Translations under genes and position numbers: made by a program
Origin: Mycobacterium numidiamassiliense
Lineage (GTDB): Bacteria > Actinomycetota > Actinomycetes > Mycobacteriales > Mycobacteriaceae
Direction of reading: 5' to 3'
Length of the DNA stretch: 64,000 nt
NCBI RefSeq assembly: GCF_900157365.1
Contig: NZ_FUEZ01000004.1
Coordinates: forward strand, 2,219,066-2,283,065
In this document: one piece after another, positions 51,734 to 59,991 of the stretch
Layout: the number at the start of each line of letters is the position of its first letter
How positions within the stretch are numbered: position 1 is the first letter of the stretch
The notes under the pieces: model-generated
Told to the model about the DNA's origin: nothing
The model's input: only the letters and a program-made list of their open reading frames with translations
Database searches by the model: none

Positions 51734-52560
51734 CCACCAATCCCATCAGCTCCGTCGATGCAACGCCGGGCGAGGCGGTGACACCGGATGCGCCACCAAC
51801 ACCGAAGTGGTCATTTCTGCGCCGGTGGTGGCCGCCGGCGCTCGCGATCGCGGTGGCAGTGGGGATTTGGTGGTTGGCCACCGCCGTGCTCGCCCCACCG
51901 CAGTCACTGCTGCGCCAAACCACACCCGGGCTGGTGGGCAAGTCGCTGGTCGAGCTGTACAACCGCGGCGTGTTGCTGTCCGACACCGGGGTCAGCCTGT
52001 GGCGGCTGCTGGTCGGATTGCTGGTGGCCGCCGTCATCGGAGTTCCCGCCGGACTGCTGATCGGCCTCAACGACGTCGCCGATCGCGCCACCCGTCCGGT
52101 GGTGCAGTTCCTGCGGATGATCTCACCACTGTCGTGGGCGCCAATATCGGTGGCGCTCTTTGGAATCGGGAACCAACCGGTGATCTTTCTGATCGCCGCG
52201 GCCGCGGTGTGGCCCATCCTGATCAACACCGCCGCGGGCGTGCACGCCGTCGAGCCCGGCTATCTGCAGGTGGCCAGATCCTTTGGGGCAACCCGAACCG
52301 AACTGCTGACGGTCGTCGTGTTGCCCGCGATCCGCGGGCACCTGCAGACCGGCTTACGGGTCGCACTGGGCATCGCGTGGGTCGTCCTGGTGCCGGCCGA
52401 AATGCTCGGTGTGCGTTCCGGTCTGGGCTACCAAATCCTCAACGCCCGCGACCAGCTGGCTTACGGCCAGGTCGTTGCCGTGATCGTGGTCATCGGCGCC
52501 ATCGGCTATGTGCTGGATCTTGTTGCGCGCCGGGCTTTATCGTCGGCTAGCGGGCGTTGA
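51730..52560 (+). CDS. ABC importer permease (SsuC/TauC type)
   Basis: 276 aa. Six membrane segments are visible after a cytoplasmic N-terminus (ALAIAVAVGIWWLATAVLA; LLVGLLVAAVIGVPAGLLIGL; VIFLIAAAAVWPILINTAAGV; VVAVIVVIGAIGYVLDLVA). The EAA coupling loop reads VARSFGATRTELLTVVVLPAIRGHLQTGLRVALG. The ATG overlaps the binding-protein stop. The last 14 bases overlap the convergent acyltransferase. Confidence 0.9.
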   Translation: MTTNPISSVDATPGEAVTPDAPPTPKWSFLRRWWPPALAIAVAVGIWWLATAVLAPPQSLLRQTTPGLVGKSLVELYNRGVLLSDTGVSLWRLLVGLLVAAVIGVPAGLLIGLNDVADRATRPVVQFLRMISPLSWAPISVALFGIGNQPVIFLIAAAAVWPILINTAAGVHAVEPGYLQVARSFGATRTELLTVVVLPAIRGHLQTGLRVALGIAWVVLVPAEMLGVRSGLGYQILNARDQLAYGQVVAVIVVIGAIGYVLDLVARRALSSASGR

Positions 52561-53467
52561 CCGCTCTCGCCCAGGACAGCGGGTTGAGTTCCCGAAAAGG
52601 GTCCCGCGCCCGAACGGCAAGCAGGTCGGCCAGTATCGCTTCCAGCGACTGCTGAGTGTTGTCCTTGACCGAGGCCACCCAGTCCTCCGTCGACACACGG
52701 TCGGGTTTCGTGGTGTCGATCGGCTCACCGAAGCGCAGATACATGCGTTGGGGGCGGGGGAGAAGCGTCGGCCCGAGGCCGCGCATCACCGGCATCGCCA
52801 TGTCGGCAGTGCCGGTCAGCCTCGTGCTGATACTACGGCCGAGCCGGCCCAGCACGCTGTCGCGCGTCACCAGGCTCTTGTAGACGTCGTCGCCGCCGAC
52901 CAGGCCGACCGGCACGATCGGATAGTTGCTTTCCACGGCGACCCGGGCGAACCCGGCGCGGCCACGCCAATTCAGCTGGTACTCCTCGCCTTTGAACTTC
53001 GCTATCTCTCGGCCCCCACCGGGGAACACCAGGATGGTTTCGTTGTGCCGCATCAGTTCCCGTGCGGTGTCCGGGTGGCCGATGACGGCGCCATAGGCGG
53101 TGATCACGTCCTTGCCGAAGCCGGACCCTTGCGCCATCCGGCGCTCGGCCAACGGTCGGACCCGCACGCCGAGCTCGCGACGCACGAAGTGGGGGATCAG
53201 CAGCACCTCACCGCCGATGAACGCAGTGTGGTTGCCCACCAACAAGAACCGGCCATCGCGGGGCAGCGTTTCGAGCCCGGCAACATACGGCTGCCAGAGG
53301 TCGATGAGCGGCGTGATGCCGCCCTGAACGCGGTCGAGCACGCCCTGCAAGGTCTGCACCCGCGGCGGGTGGTTCATTACGGCATCCAGGTCGACGGGCT
53401 GGTCGACGGGGTTATCGATGGGCTTTCTCATGGGCTGGGTCACGACATCCTCGGTTCGGGTCGACAT
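52547..53467 (-). CDS. LPLAT / MGAT-like acyltransferase
   Basis: 306 aa from ATG at 53467. The acyltransferase block 1 reads GNHTAFIGGEVLL, so the Asp of the usual H-x4-D is Gly. Block 3 FPGGGREIAKFKGEEYQLNWRGRAGFARVAVESNYPIVPVGLVGG matches the monoacylglycerol/diacylglycerol acyltransferase-like branch of the superfamily. It probably acylates a glycerolipid or wax-type alcohol at the membrane. It is divergent from a TetR gene around a perfect palindrome and is presumably repressed by it. Confidence 0.82.
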   Translation of the reverse strand: MSTRTEDVVTQPMRKPIDNPVDQPVDLDAVMNHPPRVQTLQGVLDRVQGGITPLIDLWQPYVAGLETLPRDGRFLLVGNHTAFIGGEVLLIPHFVRRELGVRVRPLAERRMAQGSGFGKDVITAYGAVIGHPDTARELMRHNETILVFPGGGREIAKFKGEEYQLNWRGRAGFARVAVESNYPIVPVGLVGGDDVYKSLVTRDSVLGRLGRSISTRLTGTADMAMPVMRGLGPTLLPRPQRMYLRFGEPIDTTKPDRVSTEDWVASVKDNTQQSLEAILADLLAVRARDPFRELNPLSWARAVNAR

Positions 53468-53503
53468 TCGGTGGGGCGCACCCCGTGCCAGATAGTCTAC
53501 CAA

Positions 53504-53517
53504 ACGAACTAGTTCGT
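53504..53517. promoter_or_regulatory. Perfect 14-bp palindrome ACGAACTAGTTCGT
   Basis: It lies in the 67-base gap between the divergent acyltransferase and TetR genes, with partial symmetry extending to ACC and GGT on either side. It overlaps the -35 area of the TetR promoter. It is a probable operator of the adjacent TetR. Confidence 0.7.
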
Positions 53518-53522
53518 ATGGG

Positions 53523-53528
53523 TATGCT
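53523..53528 (+). promoter_or_regulatory. -10 element TATGCT placed for leaderless TetR mRNA
   Basis: TATGCT ends six bases before the GTG at 53535 and no Shine-Dalgarno sequence is present. Transcription would begin at the start codon. Confidence 0.5.
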
Positions 53529-53534
53529 TCTCGT

Positions 53535-54107
53535 GTGCGAACCACCAGTGAGCTTCGTGACACGATTCTGGCTGCCGCGCGGACCGAGTTCGCCCAATAC
53601 GGGCTGGCCGGTGCGCGCATCGACCGCATCGCGCGGGCGGCCGACGCCAGCAAGGAGCGGCTATACGCCCATTTCGGCGACAAGGAGACGTTATTCCGCA
53701 GCGTCGTCGCGGCGGACGCCGCGGAGTTCTTCGCCGCCGTCACGCTGCGCGCGGATGCGATACCGGAGTTCGTCGGCGACATCTACAACCTCGCCTGCCG
53801 TACGCCCGAGCACTTGCGGATGATGACCTGGGCCAACCTGGAGGGGCTGAAGCTCGACCCGCCATCCCTCGACGATCCGGAATCGGTCCTCGCCCGCGAC
53901 ATCGCCACCATCGAGGCCGCTCAGGCGGCCGGTCAGGTCGATGTGGCCTGGCAGCCCATGGAGCTGCTCACACTGTTGTTCGGCGTCGCTCTGGCCTGGG
54001 CGCAGTCGCCGCGTCCGGACGCCGTCACCGCCGATCCCGCCATCGTCGCCGCCCGGCGGGCGGCCGCCGTGGAGGCCGCGCGCCGCATCGTCACTCCGGC
54101 AACCTGA
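53535..54107 (+). CDS. TetR-family regulator
   Basis: 190 aa. The helix-turn-helix is TILAAARTEFAQYGLAGARIDRIARAADASKERLYAHFGDKETLF, then a TetR_C domain (FVGDIYNLACRTPEHLRMMTWANLEGL) of the type often called Rv1255c-like/TetR_C_17. It should bind the palindrome immediately upstream and repress itself and the divergent acyltransferase. It ends one base before the convergent DUF3556 gene. Confidence 0.88.
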   Translation: MRTTSELRDTILAAARTEFAQYGLAGARIDRIARAADASKERLYAHFGDKETLFRSVVAADAAEFFAAVTLRADAIPEFVGDIYNLACRTPEHLRMMTWANLEGLKLDPPSLDDPESVLARDIATIEAAQAAGQVDVAWQPMELLTLLFGVALAWAQSPRPDAVTADPAIVAARRAAAVEAARRIVTPAT

Positions 54108-54108
54108 G

Positions 54109-55848
54109 TTAGGTCATGCCGGCGGCGGTGTTGCGCTGCGGGTGCACGGGAAGGTCGTCCGCCCAGGGCTGGGTGGTGACCATGTCGTCGACATCGACGT
54201 AGCCGCGCTCGAACTCGCCCGTGGCCGCGTCCACCAGCCGGTACTCCTGACGCTGGAGGTGGATGGGCTGCGCGTCGAGGATCACCACCCGGACGTCGCC
54301 GGGTTCAAATCCGCAGCGCTGCTGCAGCGCCTCGATCAGGCATTCGTTGTGTAGATGCCCGTCGCCGAAGTTCCAGCCGAGCACCATGGCGCACAGGGTC
54401 TCGCCCTCGCAGAGGTTGTAGTCGTCCTCGTCGTAGCCGGCCAGCGCGCGGTGCACCAGCGTGAGCAGCGCGCGCCCGTGAGTGTTCATGCCCCGGAACG
54501 CGATTGCGAGGTGCAGCGGAACGAGGGTCTCTTCTTTGCTGCCGTACAACCGCTCGAGCTGCAGGTGCTGCATCGGGCCGAGTGCGCGCGAGCCGGTCCG
54601 GAACTTGTCGTCGACCGACGGTTTGACGCACCACACCGTGGTATCCCAGTTGCCGGCGTAGTAGCGCATGCCGGGCAGGAAGGAAACCTTGCGCGGGAAC
54701 AGGTTTCCGAGCACCACTACTGTCGCAATGACTGCGAACAGCACGATGGGCCAGGGGCTAGTCAGGCCCGACAGCCCCACTGGGGCATGTGCGACGAACA
54801 GCCACAGCACCCCGAAGATCATGAAAACGTTCCACTCCAGCGGCACTCCCATCGGGAAGGCCAGCAGAATGTTGAGGTGGAACACGATCATGATGACCGC
54901 GGCGATGGTCGTCGGCCAGCCACCGTGCGAGAAGAACAGCACCAGCGGCACCAGGCCTTCGACGGCGGTGGAGAAGTGTGCGATGAAGCCCGCTAATCCG
55001 CTGGGCCGCAAGTCATCCGGGTAATGCTTGAACATCGACCGTTTGAGCGGACCAGAAGGGATGAACGGGTTGTTCGCCAGCATCGTGGAGATCACAAAAG
55101 GGAAGTGGCGGTTGAGTTTTGACGTCGCGGCCCCCAGCCAGATCACCATGAAGACCAGCTTGGCCCCGATGACGATGTCGGCCCCGGAGAATAGGAACAC
55201 CAGCGCCAGCGGCGCGTACACCTCGCCGCGGGCGGCCAGGAAGATGATCTTGTCGCGCAGACCGAGGACCGTGAGGACCGTGAGGATCGCGATGGTCTGC
55301 CAATACGGCAACACGCCAATTGCGGTGCCCAGCGCTGGAATTGGTCCGGTGCCGTCGGATACCAGCGCGGTGACCAGCAAGACCAGCAGGGCGCCGTAGA
55401 GCAGCGCGTCGAACGGAGTTCGGTTGCTGCCTTGGGTCAGTGGCACCCGGTCAGGCCAAGGCGGCAGCCGGATGGTGCCTGGCCGCAGCCAGTACAGGAT
55501 GGAACCCATGGGCGGGAAGTAGCGTCCGGCCAGCGGGCCGAAGCAGCAGCCGAGGCCGACGACCTCGAACAACATCGTGTACAGCACAGCCTTTTCGAAC
55601 ACGATCGGTTCGGTCCACCAGGTGTCGACGTTGGTGAAGCCGCCGATGCCCGAGGTGGTCCACGCGAACACCCAGGCGCCGAGGATGTAGAGGGCGATCT
55701 TGATGCCGTACATCACGTGCATGATCAGTGGCGTGCCGAAGCCGTTCTCGGCGATGTGACGCACCATGGGCACCACTCGTTCGGCGCGCGGCTTCTTGCT
55801 CCACTCGGCGGTGTCGACGACGGGCAGGTTGGGCCGGATGAACCCCAT
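54109..55848 (-). CDS. DUF3556 multi-pass membrane protein
   Basis: 579 aa from ATG at 55848 (AAGGAG). The frame upstream is merely open through the opposite reading of the next gene. Residues 45-400 contain about ten hydrophobic segments (IALYILGAWVFAWTTSGIGG, LLYGALLVLLVTALVSDGTG, IVLFAVIATVVVLGNLF). A soluble C-terminal part follows with NTHGRALLTLVHRALAGYDEDDYNLCEGETLCAMVLGWNFGDGHLHNE. The family is found in actinobacteria and has no known activity. It starts 65 bases after the BVMO-like gene stop on the same strand and is likely in its operon. Confidence 0.82.
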   Translation of the reverse strand: MGFIRPNLPVVDTAEWSKKPRAERVVPMVRHIAENGFGTPLIMHVMYGIKIALYILGAWVFAWTTSGIGGFTNVDTWWTEPIVFEKAVLYTMLFEVVGLGCCFGPLAGRYFPPMGSILYWLRPGTIRLPPWPDRVPLTQGSNRTPFDALLYGALLVLLVTALVSDGTGPIPALGTAIGVLPYWQTIAILTVLTVLGLRDKIIFLAARGEVYAPLALVFLFSGADIVIGAKLVFMVIWLGAATSKLNRHFPFVISTMLANNPFIPSGPLKRSMFKHYPDDLRPSGLAGFIAHFSTAVEGLVPLVLFFSHGGWPTTIAAVIMIVFHLNILLAFPMGVPLEWNVFMIFGVLWLFVAHAPVGLSGLTSPWPIVLFAVIATVVVLGNLFPRKVSFLPGMRYYAGNWDTTVWCVKPSVDDKFRTGSRALGPMQHLQLERLYGSKEETLVPLHLAIAFRGMNTHGRALLTLVHRALAGYDEDDYNLCEGETLCAMVLGWNFGDGHLHNECLIEALQQRCGFEPGDVRVVILDAQPIHLQRQEYRLVDAATGEFERGYVDVDDMVTTQPWADDLPVHPQRNTAAGMT

Positions 55849-55913
55849 TGCGGCTCCTTTGACGCGGCTCGTTGACAAGGCGTGCCAATCGGCGGCCTGG
55901 CACCGAGAAAAAA

Positions 55914-57911
55914 CTACTCCGAGCGACGACCGGTGGGCACGATTTCGGGAGTCGGCCGCAATTCGTAGTCGTCGGGGTTTGGCCGGTTGGTCCACTTCCA
56001 GTAGTCGAAAATGCGGAACCCGTACAACGTGGGCACGTGACCGGCGGCGTTCTTGTAATAGCTGCTGGAGACCGCCGGGTGGGTGTAGACCATCTCCTTC
56101 AGCCGTTCCTGGCTGCGGCGGTTGTAGTCGTCGCACACGTCCGCGCGTACGGTGGCCGAGCCGAAACCGCCGGCCAGCACCATGTCGATGCACCCGAGGA
56201 TGTAGCGCATTTGGCACTCCGAGTTGTAGATGATGCTGGCCCCGTTCACGGCGTTGGTGCCTGGACCGAACATGCAGAAGAAGTTCGGGAAGCCCGGCAC
56301 GGTGACGCCGAGATAGGCGTACGCGGAGTCGCCCCAGGCCGTATTCAGTTCCACGCCGTCGATCCCGCGAACGTTGATGGGTCCGAGTTGGTGGTTCACG
56401 TCGAATCCGGTGGCCCACACCAGCACGTCCGCGGGTCGATGTACGCCGTCGACGGTCCGGACTCCATCCGCGGTGATCTCGGCAATGCCGTCGTTGATGA
56501 ATTCGACGTCGTCCCGCTGCAGCGTGGTGAGCCAGGTTCCGTCGTCCTGCAACGTCCGTTTGCCCATCGGGGGGTAGTTCGGAGTCACCTTCGCGAGTAG
56601 TTCCTCGTCGGTGCAGAAGACCCGCATCCACGCTATGAACATCTCGCGAATCGCGTGGTTCGACTCGCTGCACGAGAGCCCACCGTTGTCCCAGTCCGGG
56701 TCGATCCTCACCTGCTCGTCGAGTGCGTCGGCGATCGGCCACCACGACACGAACCGCAGCCAACGTCCGTAGTAGGGCAGATGGCGGATCGCCCACCTGG
56801 CTCCGTCGGGGATGGCGTCGTGGTAAATGGGGTTGGGCGCCATCCACTGTGGCGTGCGCTGGTAGACGTCGACCTGTTGAGTCGAGTCGGCGATGGCGGG
56901 CACCAGCTGGAATCCGCTGGCGCCGGCGCCGATGACCGCCACCCGCTTGCCCGCCAGGTCGACATCGTCGCGCCAATCCGCGGTATGAAACGAAGGGCCG
57001 CGAAAGTCTTTGGCTCCCTTGATATCCGGAATGACCGCATTGCTGAACTGGCCGACCGCGCAGATCAGGGCACGTGCGGTCAGCGTCTCTGCCCTGCCGT
57101 CCGCCGCGCGGATCGCGACCCGCCAGGTCGCCGACTCCTCGTCCCATGCGGCGCCGGTCGCCTCGGTGTTGAATCGGACGTCGGGCGTGATGTCGTAGCG
57201 GGTTGCGACGTCATCGAGGTAGTGCAGGATCTCGGGCTGCTCGGAGTAGTAGTGCGTCCAGTGGTCGAGCGGCTCGAATGAGTACGCGTAGTACTGGTTG
57301 GCAATGTCGACGCGGCAACCCGGATAGCGGTTGGCCAACCACGTTCCGCCCACGCCCGACTGCTTTTCGATGATCGTGAACGGCATGCCCGCTGCCTTGA
57401 GCTTGATCCCGGCCAACAGCCCCGCCTCACCGCATCCGATGACGACCACGGGGAACTCGGCGCGTTGCTCGGGTGTCGACGCCAGTACCGGCCCGCACTG
57501 ATCGGCATCGCTGAACCGCAGGTCCGCGGCGACGTAGTCGACGAACTGCTCGGTGACCGCTCCAGCCGACATCACCTGGAACATGACCCGCATCTGGTCG
57601 GCGTCCGGCACGAAGGGCGGCGGACAGCCGCGGTCGCGGTAGTCGCGAATCACGTCGTAGGCGCGCTTGCGCACCAACTCCTTGTCGAGCTCGCTCATCG
57701 CGCCCTGCAGGTCCATCGCGATGAGCATGAACGGCCGGGGAAGCTCATCGAGCAAGCCCATGTCGCCGGTCATGTGCACCATCGACATCAACAGCGCAGG
57801 CACACTCGCCTGGTCGACGGCATCGCGAATGACGTCGTCGGAGTCCGCGAAAGGCAGCCCGAGCAGTCGGCTCAGGTCCGTCGATGCGGATGTCGAGGCA
57901 GGTAGGGCCAC
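55914..57911 (-). CDS. Baeyer-Villiger-type flavin monooxygenase with N-terminal extension
   Basis: 665 aa from GTG at 57911 (GGAGGAATT). Residues 1-150 form an all-helical extension seen in longer mycobacterial homologues. The FAD Rossmann motif GCGEAG lies at 159-164. The BVMO fingerprint is FRGPSFHTADW at 303-313, the NADPH Rossmann GAGASG at 328-333, and ATGFD near 500. It inserts oxygen next to a ketone to yield esters or lactones, or oxidises heteroatoms, using FAD and NADPH. It is divergent from an epoxide hydrolase across an inverted repeat. Confidence 0.9.
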   Translation of the reverse strand: MALPASTSASTDLSRLLGLPFADSDDVIRDAVDQASVPALLMSMVHMTGDMGLLDELPRPFMLIAMDLQGAMSELDKELVRKRAYDVIRDYRDRGCPPPFVPDADQMRVMFQVMSAGAVTEQFVDYVAADLRFSDADQCGPVLASTPEQRAEFPVVVIGCGEAGLLAGIKLKAAGMPFTIIEKQSGVGGTWLANRYPGCRVDIANQYYAYSFEPLDHWTHYYSEQPEILHYLDDVATRYDITPDVRFNTEATGAAWDEESATWRVAIRAADGRAETLTARALICAVGQFSNAVIPDIKGAKDFRGPSFHTADWRDDVDLAGKRVAVIGAGASGFQLVPAIADSTQQVDVYQRTPQWMAPNPIYHDAIPDGARWAIRHLPYYGRWLRFVSWWPIADALDEQVRIDPDWDNGGLSCSESNHAIREMFIAWMRVFCTDEELLAKVTPNYPPMGKRTLQDDGTWLTTLQRDDVEFINDGIAEITADGVRTVDGVHRPADVLVWATGFDVNHQLGPINVRGIDGVELNTAWGDSAYAYLGVTVPGFPNFFCMFGPGTNAVNGASIIYNSECQMRYILGCIDMVLAGGFGSATVRADVCDDYNRRSQERLKEMVYTHPAVSSSYYKNAAGHVPTLYGFRIFDYWKWTNRPNPDDYELRPTPEIVPTGRRSE

Positions 57912-57924
57912 AATTCCTCCACAT

Positions 57925-57954
57925 GACTAGACAGATCTTCGGCGATGTCTAGTC
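57925..57954. promoter_or_regulatory. Divergent operator GACTAGACA-N12-TGTCTAGTC
   Basis: Perfect 9-bp arms lie between the BVMO gene (14 bases away) and the epoxide hydrolase. The -10-like TAGGTT at 57956-57961 abuts it. It is a probable shared operator of both genes. Confidence 0.6.
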
Positions 57955-57994
57955 GTAGGTTAGCATCGTGTCGGACACACGTGAAGGAGGCTTG

Positions 57995-59143
57995 ATGGGC
58001 ACGGGTAACGGGCTGACCCCCTTCACGATCGATGTCGCCGACGACGAGCTTGACGATCTGCGACGTCGTCTCCAATCAGCCAGGTGGCCCGACGAACTCG
58101 CCGGTGCCGGCTGGGATTATGGAACAGACGAGGCGGCGCTGCGGTCGCTTGTGGACCGTTGGCGTGACGGGTACGACTGGCGGGCCACCGAAGCCGAGCT
58201 CAATGGCTGGGGATCATTCATCACCACCGCCGCTGGACAGCGGGTGCACTTGCTGCACGTTCCGTCGGTGGACGACGGCGCCGTCCCCTTGGTGCTGATT
58301 CATGGATGGCCCGGTTCGATCGTCGAGTTCCTCGATGTTCTTCCGCTGCTGCGGGAGCGGTTCCACGTCGTCGTTTTCTCAATGCCGGGTTACGGATTCT
58401 CCGGGCCGACTACCGAACTCGGCGTCGACACGGCGAAGGTCGCGGCGGCCGCCGACGACGTGATGGGCCAACTCGGATACACCCGATACGTCGCCCAGGG
58501 CGGCGACTGGGGCGCGCTCGTCGTCCGCTACCTGGGGGAGCACTACTCACACCGCGTCGCCGCCATCCACACCAACATGCTGTTCTCACCATTCGACGGT
58601 GACGGTGCCGACGCCATGACCGGCGTGACCGAGAGCGAACTGGCGGCGATGATCACGTCTGCGGAACGGATGGCCGGCGGCACGGCGTACATGGAATTGC
58701 AAGGGACCCGGCCGCACTCGCTGGGTTTCGGGCTGCACGATTCGCCGCTCGGTCTGGCGGGCTGGATCCTGGAGAAGTTTCACGCATGGTCTGACGCCCG
58801 CGACGGGATGCCGATCCGCACCGATCGGTTGATCGACAACCTAATGCTCTACTGGCTCACCGGTACCGCAACATCGGCGGCCAGGCTGTACTGCGAAGCG
58901 GCGCGAGCGGGCACCGGCGCCCTGAGCGAGTGGACCGGCCGGGTCGACGTTCCGACCGGCTACGCCGTGTATCCGTATGAACTGATGCGGATTCCGAGGG
59001 TGTGGGCCGAGAAGCGGTACAACCTAATGTATTACACGATCCAGGATCGGGGCGGGCACTTCGCGGCCTTCGAGCAGCCGCAGCTCTTTGCGGCCGATGT
59101 CAACGCGTTTGGGCAGACCCTGCGAGAACAAGGGATCTGCTGA
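57995..59143 (+). CDS. Epoxide hydrolase (alpha/beta-hydrolase, EHN-domain type)
   Basis: 382 aa from ATG at 57995 with AAGGAGG four bases upstream. A GTG at 57968, six bases after a TAGGTT -10, would start a leaderless form nine residues longer. An N-terminal EHN cap (TPFTIDVADDELDDLRRRLQSARWPDEL) is followed by the oxyanion motif HGWPGS at 103, nucleophile Asp171 in GGDWGAL and C-terminal His in QDRGGHFAAFEQP. It hydrolyses epoxides to diols. It is divergent from the BVMO gene, suggesting joint oxidation of one substrate. Confidence 0.9.
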   Translation: MGTGNGLTPFTIDVADDELDDLRRRLQSARWPDELAGAGWDYGTDEAALRSLVDRWRDGYDWRATEAELNGWGSFITTAAGQRVHLLHVPSVDDGAVPLVLIHGWPGSIVEFLDVLPLLRERFHVVVFSMPGYGFSGPTTELGVDTAKVAAAADDVMGQLGYTRYVAQGGDWGALVVRYLGEHYSHRVAAIHTNMLFSPFDGDGADAMTGVTESELAAMITSAERMAGGTAYMELQGTRPHSLGFGLHDSPLGLAGWILEKFHAWSDARDGMPIRTDRLIDNLMLYWLTGTATSAARLYCEAARAGTGALSEWTGRVDVPTGYAVYPYELMRIPRVWAEKRYNLMYYTIQDRGGHFAAFEQPQLFAADVNAFGQTLREQGIC

Positions 59144-59191
59144 CTTAACAGATCGTCGAGGACGACCTGGCCGCCACGGCCGAGCGCCAGA

Positions 59192-59872
59192 TCACTTGAC
59201 AGCTTTCGCTTTTCGACTTGGTTGTGTTCGCTGGGCGCGCTTCGCTGGGCCCCTCCGGGCGGGCGTACTTACCGGAGCATTAAGCGAGATGGCCGGCGCA
59301 ACCCAGCGTCGAAGGAATTCCCGGAGCTCCTTGCCGCGATGCGGCGGGCGTCCCGGGTCGATAACCAATGACTGGAAGATCCGCAGCATGAACTCGACCA
59401 GTCGATCAAGTTCATCGTCGATGATGCCCACACTCGCCCAGTCGACGTTGAACCGCTCGACTATCGAGCGGCCGAATGTCATGGCGGTGTCGGAGGTGAC
59501 GCCGGCCGAGAACGTGCTGGCCTTGCCCGGGGTCAGGAGCAGGCTCAGGTATCGCTCGTGCGGAAGCCTCTCCAGCGTGTGGGCGATTCCTTCGACAACC
59601 GCTTCGGCCGGGTCATGAATCCTGCGTACATGTGCGGCCAGGCTGTCCAAGAACGGGCCGACCTCCGCGATCGAGGTCGCAAACAGCAGCGCTTCAGTGC
59701 TCGGGAAGTAGCGGTAGACGGTCTGCCGGGTGACACCCACGTCCTTGGCCACGTCGGAAATGCCGAAGTCCGTGCCGAATTCGTCGATTCTGCGCCGCGC
59801 GGCGTCGAGGATTCGGGCGATCGCCTCGTCGTCGTCAGCCGGCTTCGCGCCGGACCACCCGTGTGTTCGCAT
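59192..59872 (-). CDS. TetR-family regulator
   Basis: 226 aa from ATG at 59872. The helix-turn-helix is ILDAARRRIDEFGTDFGISDVAKDVGVTRQTVYRYFPSTEALL. A TetR ligand domain follows, then a very basic C-terminal tail (ARRGPAKRAQRTQPSRKAKAVK), which may add DNA contacts. It is divergent from the Rieske gene at 59992, with the operator-like repeat 59935-59966 between them. The same half-site geometry recurs before the amidohydrolase at 62998. Confidence 0.88.
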   Translation of the reverse strand: MRTHGWSGAKPADDDEAIARILDAARRRIDEFGTDFGISDVAKDVGVTRQTVYRYFPSTEALLFATSIAEVGPFLDSLAAHVRRIHDPAEAVVEGIAHTLERLPHERYLSLLLTPGKASTFSAGVTSDTAMTFGRSIVERFNVDWASVGIIDDELDRLVEFMLRIFQSLVIDPGRPPHRGKELREFLRRWVAPAISLNAPVSTPARRGPAKRAQRTQPSRKAKAVK

Positions 59873-59934
59873 CAGCAACAGGATCCCATACGTCCACTAC
59901 AGCAACCTTAAGGTCACCGATCTGCCCTCCGTGG

Positions 59935-59966
59935 CGACCATTCACTAATCCATCAGTGTATGGTCG
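59935..59966. promoter_or_regulatory. Operator candidate CGACCATTCACT-N8-AGTGTATGGTCG
   Basis: 12-bp arms with one mismatch lie between the TetR and Rieske genes. ACCAT and ATGGT are 28 bases apart end to end, as at 63057-63084. Confidence 0.65.
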
Positions 59967-59991
59967 AAAAGAGGCGGCGGAGGAGGATGCG

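Noticed and set aside
55849..57147. N-terminal extension of the DUF3556 frame to 1012 codons
   Set aside because: The extra 430 codons read an alternative frame of the BVMO gene; the ATG at 55848 has AAGGAG and begins the conserved protein.
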